Shown piece by piece: positions 56,858-64,000 of a DNA stretch of 64,000 nt (positions within the stretch are counted from its first letter, which is position 1; every line of letters starts with the position of its first letter). Source of the DNA: Omphalotus guepiniiformis (Eukaryota > Basidiomycota > Agaricomycetes > Agaricales > Omphalotaceae); NCBI GenBank assembly GCA_028554645.1, contig JAQOOI010000019.1:806001-870000 (forward strand), written 5' to 3'. Under the pieces are notes generated by a model that searched no databases, had not been told where the DNA came from, and saw only the letters and a program-made list of their open reading frames with translations. The position numbers and the translations under genes were made by a program.

Positions 56858-58323
56858 TTATACCAGATCCCCAACTGCTGAGGAAGAAGTGGATTTAAGG
56901 CCTTTCGACTGACTGTAAATGTAGAGTAACGGGCAAGTCAGAATACATACACGTGAAGCATCAAAACCGAGAATATCCTTGAAGAAAGAACTCACCGAGC
57001 CTTCCTCCTTTCATAGATAACCTGCGGCTTGATTTCATCGATTTTCTTGGAGATATACCTCGCCGAAGCAATCGTGATAAAACCAGCGACAATAAGAATC
57101 ACAGCAGAGATGATCTTGTCTTTCTTCGAGCTGGTATTGACCGACTCCTCGAAAATCGTACCGAGGTACACTGTCACGAGTTGCTTTGGTAAAGAGAGAA
57201 CGGCCGCTGCAACGAATACCCCAATACCCATACCCACAGTGGAGAATATCGCAGTGGTGACTGTGTAGTTGTCATAAAGCGTAAGTCGCGATGCGGGTTC
57301 TGCTAAGCGGAAGAGCAACCTACAGTGCGGGGGGATGAGAGAGTACCTCACAATCAGCGCGACTTTAAAACCGCCATCCCGAATGACTCTTGCTAGACAA
57401 GAATACTTGAGGTTTCGATTTTCGTACTTGTTGCCTCTGGCTGAGCAACAATATTTAAATGTACTGGGTAATGAGGAATTTCAGTAAAGAGAAGCAGAAA
57501 AACAAATTAATCACGTACTAATAGTTGGCGATCTCACCCAAGAGCGTGCCTAACGCGACTATACCGAACCCTTCGCCCAATCCCCAGATGACACCGCATA
57601 GCAGACCGATGATTTCATGACCAAATAGCTGTTATTCAGATGAGGCTCTGTCGATGTTGAATGAGATAATACCTGAGGATACTCACAGGAGGGAAGGACA
57701 TGATGATAAGAATAGCCACAGGGACGAGCCAGCCGCCCGGATGACTGAAAGTGAGTCTTAGTACCTATTAGGAGGTTCACAAGACAGCATTTCATACCTT
57801 CGTAACCACTGACCTGCTGGGGTCAATCCGGTCACAATTCGTTTATGGAACACGACAAAGACCACGACGAGGGCAACAGCCACAATGATTGCGACGCCTC
57901 TTACTGTAAGTAAAGAACTTCGTAAGGAGGCGTTCACTGTTTGAGAATCGGCAGATACATACTGAGAACCTTCTTTCTCATCCAAAACTCTCGTGTTCTC
58001 ATTCGTTCCATCGATTCCCATTCAATGAGCCTGGTCTTTGAGTTCAGCGCTTTTCGTTCGCTTGGGGTCGGACTCGGTGTGCGCGTCAGTGTTCCACGAT
58101 CCAGGGCATTTGGAAGTTGAATACTAGCGTTCCTAGTCCAATCGCTGCTGTTAGATTGTCCATTACTGGGGGTGAGAGACGGGGGCTTTGGGGAGTATTG
58201 TGGATTATTTGATTCGTATGTTGGAGGGACATTGGGATACAAGCTTCCTGAAAAATCACGACCGCTTTCAGGGAGGGTGGGCTGAGGAGCAATTATTGCA
58301 TTGAGCTGGTGTGATTCCGACAT
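56858..58323 (-). CDS. TVP38: TVP38/TMEM64 family Golgi membrane protein
   Basis: VTT-domain integral membrane protein of late Golgi vesicles. The start MSESHQLNAIIAPQPTLPES is at 58323, followed by a Ser/Pro-rich cytoplasmic segment with RTPSPTPSE. TM1 is GVAIIVAVALVVVFVVFHK, followed by LTPAGQWLRSHPGGWLVPVA, the VTT core LFGHEIIGLLCGVIWGLGEG then FGIVALGTLLGE, YCCSARGNKYENRNLKYSCL, and LPKQLVTVYLGTIFEES. A stop at 56992 follows KARR-type YERRKAR, but it overlaps a strong CG|GTGAGT donor. Splicing to a TTTACAG acceptor adds QSKGLKSTSSSAVGDLV and ends at 56858. If that intron is not used, the gene ends at 56992. Confidence 0.83.
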
Positions 58324-59561
58324 GGCTTGAGTATGAAATTGGTGGCCTGCTCGTCAAATGTCCGAGTCAAACAGACGAGAAAAAGAAAGATGCGAAACCT
58401 CTGCATGATGAGACATTTTCTATATATCACCGTTTATCGTAATAGCTTTTGTTTCTAATCTGGCGTTGAGGAGTACGAGAGGAGTCCGTGCGCAGTACAT
58501 GCTCCGACGGGAGCGACGGAGCGTCAGTCGTCTGCGATGGATCAAAGGACTGCGTGAGAACATATTTCTATACGTAGCCATTTGTGCGGTCTGGATTTTT
58601 GCCGACAACTTAAAGTTTAGCCTGGGGTACTGTAATACTTCTGATAAATTGATATAAAAGTCATTTTTTCTTTTTTACCGCAACTTACTGAGTGTGGCAA
58701 CCAACTTTGCTGACTTATTCTTCGAGAGAATACTTGATGTCGGCGCATTCGAGTACGTTAACCTGTGCTGGAGGATATTTCGATCTTGTCCGGAGCTCGC
58801 ACCTATACAGTAGTGGCGCGTTTGGCACTGCAAATCATAAGCAGCGCAATGATGAATTGCTGTATGTAGTAGAAACTGTCTTGCCTGCTGTTTGAGATTT
58901 GAAGTCAAAAAAGCTATTTTCGTCACGAAAATCCCGTTTGTTCCAAGGTAGGCGAACTGCCCCCTGAGGCATTCGGGTCCTTCGGAGGCTCGATTTTCGT
59001 TGAGCTTTCTGACATCTGTGCTCTATTGTCCTGGTGACTCATGAGACCCAGGAAATAAAGACAAGACTCCTCATAGAGAGCGATACACTGCGTCAGGTCC
59101 GGTGAACCTGAACATCGAACTCTGCGACATCACTGAGAAGTAAAACAATCTCTCACTCCGCTTTTCCAGTAGCAGGCTGCTTTTCTTCTCCCGAGGCATT
59201 TGTTGTCGGCGCTTGATTCTCAAAGCGGAAAGATGCCGTAAGTTCTCCCTTTGACGCGCTCTTGGTTCTACGAGAAAGATTTCTTAGATACTGAGTATGA
59301 CGGTGACAGAAACCGCAAAGGGGCATGCCTTGGGACGATGTCCATGGGTGATGTAGTATGGTGTTATGATAGATGATATAGTGACGATAAATGAGACACC
59401 GGAGCTCGTGCAACTCGTTTTGGTGTGAACGAAAGGTCGAAGATAAAGGCAGGGCCACTTGGTCAGAAGCAGCCGGCTTGTGTAGGATTTTGTGAAAGAC
59501 AAGATTAATACCAATGCAGAGGAAGGGCGGATTCTCGATACAAATACACGAGGCAAGAAAT
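58324..59561. other. Spacer, no convincing gene
   Basis: Contains a 101-codon minus-strand open stretch (59153-59458) ending ASGEEKQPATGKAE and beginning with His/Tyr-rich sequence; no family is recognised and no introns are needed. Otherwise nothing seen. Confidence 0.4.
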
Positions 59562-60147
59562 CAATGAGATATAGGATTATGTGTTATACAACGACAGCCA
59601 CCAATCTGTCGCGAGGTCACAAGTCAGCCTAGATACAGAATTAAAAGTAAATAACGCACCTGCCCCAAGTGCGCATCTATTAAGTCACCATCTTCCATGC
59701 CCAACTAGAGAGTGCAAGCGCATGTTAGCGTTTCAAGACCGCGAATGAACAGGATAATCGTACGCACAGATGCCGGTGTATCCTCTGTATTAACACGATT
59801 CCCATCGTAAGTGAACTTCAATGTTCCTAGGGTCGATAGACCATGAATGAAAACGCGTCGATAGCAGGATTTCAAGAGCTCCTACCGGGATCTTTGTTGA
59901 AATGTTTCTATGTAAGGTGATATTAGCAGGTGAATAGACGTGTCCGAGAGATCTACGTACTTCAGCCGCGTCAAAGATTTTCTTGAAAGCCATGTTGGCC
60001 TTGACTTTGACAGTCATTTCTACACAAGATGCGAGTCAGGACGCCGAACCCAACGAGCGATAAAGTACAATGGTACGCACGCTGGCCTTCATGCTGAACG
60101 TTGAGGTTGATCTTTGGCTTTACTTCTTCGGTTGCTTCTTGTGACAT
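59562..60147 (-). CDS. SMT3: SUMO (ubiquitin-like modifier) precursor
   Basis: Conjugated to lysines of many nuclear proteins after maturation. Six small exons. MSQEATEEVKPKINLNVQHE at 60147, then GQ|QMTVKVKANMAFKKIFDAAE, KHFNKDPG, TLKFTYDGNRVNTEDTPAS, LGMEDGDLIDAHLGQ, IGG. The di-glycine is followed by a C-terminal tail of 11 residues (CRCITHNPISH) to be removed by a Ulp protease. All introns are GT-AG, 50-65 nt. The beta-grasp pattern and the acidic MEDGD loop are as in SUMO. The 18 codons upstream of the chosen ATG are also open, but they lack the SUMO pattern. Confidence 0.92.
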
Positions 60148-60929
60148 GACTGACGCGGGCTCCAAGTTACGATAATCCAAGGGTGGCACGCGTGCAACCA
60201 TATTTCGGGCGTCACCCTTGTGACATAGATCACGCGGTCACGCAATGCTGTGACAATTTGAAATCCGAGTTGTCAACGCTTTGACCTGCTTTGACCCTCG
60301 CCATTGGCTTTGACCTCACTTTGGCCAACGCTTTGCCTCGAACTTCTAGCTTTGGCTACACGTTTTCTTCGATAACAGAACATACCCTTCTCTTCATGTG
60401 TCTGTCGATAACTTCTGGCAGGCATGTGTTTGCTTCGGCATTTCGATGCTTTGGCTTCACAATGCCCAGGCTCAGCGAATCTCAGCACAGTCTCCAGTAG
60501 CGGCTGAGGAAGCCGGGAAACGACAGTAACGACTGATGTGCAAGGACCATGCGGAAGATTCTTCAAGAGACATACCGATCAATAACGACGAAAACTCTAA
60601 TTCGAGTGTTGTGTACAAGAATGGAACAATAGCATTTGGGCCCGAATCCCGCCCATGCGCTATATGATAGTAGTAATAGTATGTATCTGGTGACTGACGA
60701 TGGTCTATGCGTTACACAGCAGTGATTTACACAATTGTTTTTTCCTTATGTAGCAGGGGACAAAGCACAATAACACGAGGGGTCCAAGCGCGTATCGGCC
60801 AGGCACTCCGGCTATTCCGTGGTCAAAGCACTAGGTTGTGTTGAGGATATAACTCGAGTGTTTTCTGAGCTGTTTTTATCATCACATCTTGTCTTCCAAG
60901 TTCTTGCTACATCAGCTATCTCGTTCACC
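60148..60929. other. Divergent spacer between SUMO and the acidic low-complexity gene
   Basis: No gene seen. 60270-60360 is unusually rich in CTTTGAC/CTTTGGC words. It presumably holds promoters for both neighbours. Confidence 0.4.
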
Positions 60930-62649
60930 ATGAACCCTCAGAACAACAAGTCCTCCTCGAGATCCCTCGATGAGCATCTCAACCTCACTATATCTGCCTT
61001 CGAGCATGCTCGTCAGCTACTCTCGTCTTTGCTTGAAAACTACCAAGGAGAAATCTCGCCGACCCTCGAAGAATCTGCTAGATCCCTTCTTACTCAGATA
61101 CCGGATTCCTTGTAAGTGCCGATATATTTGCGCTTGCAACTGCTTATGCTTACCATTCTTTTTTTCAATTAGAACGCAACCTGTGTCGCCGTCTGAAACT
61201 GTTGAACCGTACGTATCTGTACTGTGTCCTAATGCCACCATCTAATCCGCGGACGTTCCAGAACCGAGCCCTACGTTACTATCGTAGAAGGGATCAACCC
61301 TGGAGCTCCTGTTCCTCCTCCTGCCAACGCCTCAAGACAGGCTGGCACATCCGATGAGATCCAACAAATCATTGCTCACGGAAACAACTCTTTCCCAACC
61401 AACTTTCCCCCATCTGCCGAGCGCACAGGACCCATTATGTTCGACTTCACTCTTGAGCCGGTCACTAACTCCGAAGGGAGTTTGCCTGCCCCTACTGGCG
61501 TGCCGAGGATGGTTCTCACCTTTACGCCTGATCCCAGTTTCAGCACTGAGTCTGGGCGAACGGTGGAGCTCCGTCCTGATGGGACCGCCGAGCTGCGATA
61601 CGCAACGCCACAGGACACTCCACGAACGCGCTCATCAAGGCCTACAATTGCGACGCCTGTGGCAGGTAGTTCTGGTACAGGACGCACAGCCAGGCCTTCG
61701 ACTGCTACTAATTCTTCAACTGACACTGGTTCTGCCAATAGTGAGCATAATCCACCCTTTCATTGTACTTTAACTGATCATATCTGTTAATCCAGTTGCT
61801 TCGTCGTCATCCTCTTCTGCCCCTTCTTCATCCTCTACTGGTCCCGCTGCTGCGTCTTCATCTTCCGCCGCCGCCTACGCCGCGGCTAATCCTCTCCGTC
61901 CCGGTTTACGACGTCTCCCTTTCGTACGTACGGCGAAATTCTACGGAGAAGACGACGAACGCAAGGACAGGAAATATCACGAAGATGGAACATTCACTCA
62001 CTTCGAAGGCACGAAAACCCCGCCTCCTAGCCCTCCACCTGAGCCTAAACGCGGCGGCCTTGCACGCACGCCCTCTTTCTACGGAGCAGATGAGCTACGT
62101 GATTGGGGTCCACGTAGGTGGCTGGAAAATTGGCACCCTCCTACCTCCGTTGCAGGACCTAGTGGCTCGGGCTCGGGCTCGGGATCGAGTTCTCAACCTG
62201 CTGCAGAGTCATCAACGGCATCAAATAATGCTAATGAGCCTGCCTCAACTACATCGACATCGTCGAAAAGGGGTAGGGATGATGAAGATGATGGAGACGA
62301 ATCGTCTCGGCCTACTTCGCGCGCTAGACTTGATGATGCTCCCGTTGCTGGACCTAGTGGCTCGGCTTCGGGCTCTCAACTTGATGAAGCACCTGTTGCT
62401 GGACCTAGCGGCTCTGCCTCAGCTTCTCCTGTCTCGTCTGCGTCTAGTGATGATGATGCTGCGTCCACTACTTCCTCGACATCGTCCAAGAGGCGTCGGG
62501 GTGACGATGATGATGATGATGATGAGTCTGCTCGCCCTACTCAGCGTGCTAGACTTGATGAGGGTGAAACTGCATCTGATGCTGAATCTTCAATATCATT
62601 GCTTGATAACTTGCTCCGGGGCTTGAGGGATGCCATGCGCCGGGTCTAA
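60930..62649 (+). CDS. Low-complexity Ser/Pro/acidic protein of unknown function
   Basis: The start MNPQNNKSSSRSLDEHLNLT is at 60930. Four exons: one ending QIPDSL (61112), a short one RTQPVSPSETVEP (about 61173-61208), one from TEPYVTIVEG to the intron at about 61741-61795, and a long last exon starting VASSSSS. Near the middle are LPFVRTAKFYGEDDERK, TPPPSPPPEPKRGGLARTPS and FYGADELRDWGPRRWLENWH, the most protein-like part. The C-terminus has a duplicated module: VAGPSGSxSGS, STTSTSSKRGRDDEDDGDES then RPTSRARLD, repeated as STTSSTSSKRRRGDDDDDDD then RPTQRARLD. The basic runs look like nuclear-localisation signals. It ends LLRGLRDAMRRV. No family is recognised. Confidence 0.75.
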
Positions 62650-63374
62650 ATTTGCCCTCTGGCCTTCCTGCTTTGTTTCTTTTCTCCTCCTATTTCAAGT
62701 ATTTAGTCATTTTACTACGTATATTTTTCACCTGCTTTATCTTCTCGTATCACCCCCTCTGTATACCCTTTCCAGTTGTCCGAACTTGTCACAACTATTT
62801 ATCTTCCCTTCTTCCCCATTTCACCCTTATCAGACTTCTTCGCCTTATTTAACTTATTTCTTAATTCTTTATACTTTCTTCTCTTTCTCTTTCTGTTTGC
62901 TCCTTTTTTTCTTTTTCCTCCTCAGTTTGATTGGTTTTGGCTGAATCATAATGTATTATTGCCACTCTCGACTCCGATTCCGTTCATCTACATAGTAACG
63001 GCCGAGTCGAGAGTCTGGTCTTTTCTCGGCCTCCTTTGCTGCGTGAACTTGAAGAGTCTTGATCAATTCTGAATTACAACAGCACGCGTGTTGAGCATGA
63101 GCTGAGATTGGTATTTCAGTCCAGTTTTAAGCTAAGCTGATGTAGTAAAGCCAATGATGGGCCATTTACTGATCTTCTCCGACGCACTTCATGTCTAGAA
63201 ATCTGGCATCTGCAAGTATTCATTATATGCACATGTACACAAGAGAACTATACATCCAATAAGTACATTATTGTAGATTACATCGATATTTGAAGGGAAG
63301 ATCCGACAATTGCTCCAAGTACAGTGAGAAAGGGTCCAACGTCCATTCGAAATAGTCGTGCTCTCCTCCACTGA
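62650..63374. other. Spacer: long pyrimidine tract and a hairpin
   Basis: 62650-62940 on the plus strand is strongly C+T rich directly after the stop codon. 62964-63014 forms a hairpin. No gene seen between here and the 3' end of the ZIP gene. Confidence 0.5.
62964..63014 (+). terminator. Hairpin downstream of the acidic protein gene
   Basis: Arms ACTCTCGACTC and GAGTCGAGAGT are perfectly complementary (11 bp), with a second internal stem CCGTT/AACGG. It lies 315 bases after the stop codon, following a pyrimidine tract. A role in 3'-end formation is only a guess. Confidence 0.35.
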
Positions 63375-64000
63375 CTACTCTCCTAGCCCAATTAATCCCA
63401 TTCCTGCAACACCAGCCAATAAGCTGACTACCGCTAACGCCCTCCTCCCCGGTGTCACACCTTCAACTGAGTCTGAGTGGTCCGAATCCTGATCACCGCC
63501 TTCAGTAGACTCCTCGCCATGGGAATCATGATGTCCACCGCTCCCGTGCCCGCCAAGATTTCCAAAGACGAAGTCTCCGGCCATCATCTCGACCGTGGCA
63601 GCATAGATCAGCATCCCAGCAGAGATAGCAGACATCAAGCCTTGCGTTAGCATCATTCTAGCCTCGGAGGCTAAATTTCCAAAAACAGATGTTAGTTAAA
63701 ATGAGGCATTCGAAAATGTGAGAGAAAGAACGTACTTCGTCCTCCGTGAGAAGAGAACACCAACATGCCTAAACCCATGCCTGCTGGAGTCGTGATAGCG
63801 AAGAGGAAGCTCAAGATAGGCTGTAGCCAATCTCCTTTCTTTGGCGTTGAGTCGTGACTTCGCTTTCGGAAAGATATACATTGTTTTATCCGCGACCATA
63901 TAGACCTGGGACGCGCACCGAATCCGTATTTAGATGAAGACGAGGAAGAACGGGAAGAGGTATGGTATGGCAAGGTCCCTTCAGAAGATGTATCTGTTAC
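63375..64000 (-). CDS. ZIP family zinc/iron transporter, start beyond window edge
   Basis: Multi-helix metal importer or exporter. Only the C-terminal part is in the window; the frame is open to base 64000. Exon pieces: a Ser-rich loop (SSRSSSSSSKYGFG), then DWLQPILSFLFAITTPAGMG then LGMLVF, an intron at about 63675-63735, then LTQGLMSAISAGMLIYAATV then EMMAGDFVFG, a His-rich loop GGHGSGGHHDSHGEE, and the last helix ALAVVSLLAGVAGMGLIGLG. The ITTPAGMGLG and SAGMLIYAATVEM patterns are those of ZIP helices IV-V, although the first conserved His is Thr/Pro here. The missing 5' half prevents a closer call. Confidence 0.8.

Noticed and set aside
60273..60566. 97-codon minus-strand ORF between SUMO and the acidic gene
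   Set aside because: It arises from repeated CTTTGAC/CTTTGGC words and lies in a divergent promoter region; no domain seen.
1..64000. CRISPR arrays, bacterial operons, phage genes
   Set aside because: No regularly spaced repeats, no ribosome-binding-site-led gene chains; all supported genes carry spliceosomal introns or are fungal RNA genes.

Overview
The window is nuclear DNA of a filamentous basidiomycete, most likely an Agaricomycete. Genes carry many short introns (about 45-65 nt), intergenic gaps are modest, and the gene set is fungal: EOS1, TVP38, ATG22, STE24, a large-exon Argonaute, a fungal CrtC/AttH-like protein, a CYP monooxygenase and a GH3 beta-glucosidase. There are no prokaryotic operon signals, no CRISPR array and no recognisable transposase or reverse transcriptase.

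Layout, left to right. 1-1868 (+) is the 3' part of EME1, followed by two short decayed gene copies. 2925-5280 (+) is a conserved fungal protein of unknown function. 5506-6490 (-) is the first member (copy A) of a gene family I do not recognise. TOM70 (-) and a hemerythrin-like gene (+) are divergent at 6.9-11.5 kb. A decayed NAD(P)-dependent reductase and a secreted GH3 beta-glucosidase fill 11.9-17.2 kb. A U2 snRNA gene lies at about 17908-18053. DPH2 (-) follows, then about 3.7 kb without a convincing gene, then an asparagine-synthetase-like gene (+). 26.5-29.8 kb holds tandem repeats and coding remnants. Two identical tRNA-Arg(ACG) genes in inverted orientation flank EOS1. 33.4-45 kb is the most rearranged part: Argonaute (-), decayed and chimeric duplicates, an NTF2-like gene (+), copies B and C of the unknown family, an EME1 relic and a SWAP-like splicing factor. 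44.7-64 kb is mostly ordinary: STE24, a CrtC-like protein, a P450, ATG22, TVP38 with a decayed tandem copy, SUMO, a low-complexity acidic protein, and the start-truncated end of a ZIP metal transporter.

The strongest unusual signals are duplication histories. (1) The divergent pair Argonaute / NTF2-like protein, with its shared promoter, occurs twice in tandem. One copy keeps Argonaute and has lost the NTF2-like gene; the other keeps the NTF2-like gene and has lost all of Argonaute except its RGG-rich first exon. (2) That first exon now runs into a displaced piece of the SWAP-like gene, making a new RG-rich chimeric ORF. (3) A protein family of about 270-295 aa with no function I can name has three intact copies and one relic here. 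One copy sits beside an EME1 fragment in the same order as the true EME1 with its adjacent relic, tying the two ends of the window together as an old segmental duplication.

Most genes are housekeeping and do not form one pathway. Splice structures were derived by eye from reading-frame continuity and GT-AG signals, so exon ends may be off by a few bases where noted.
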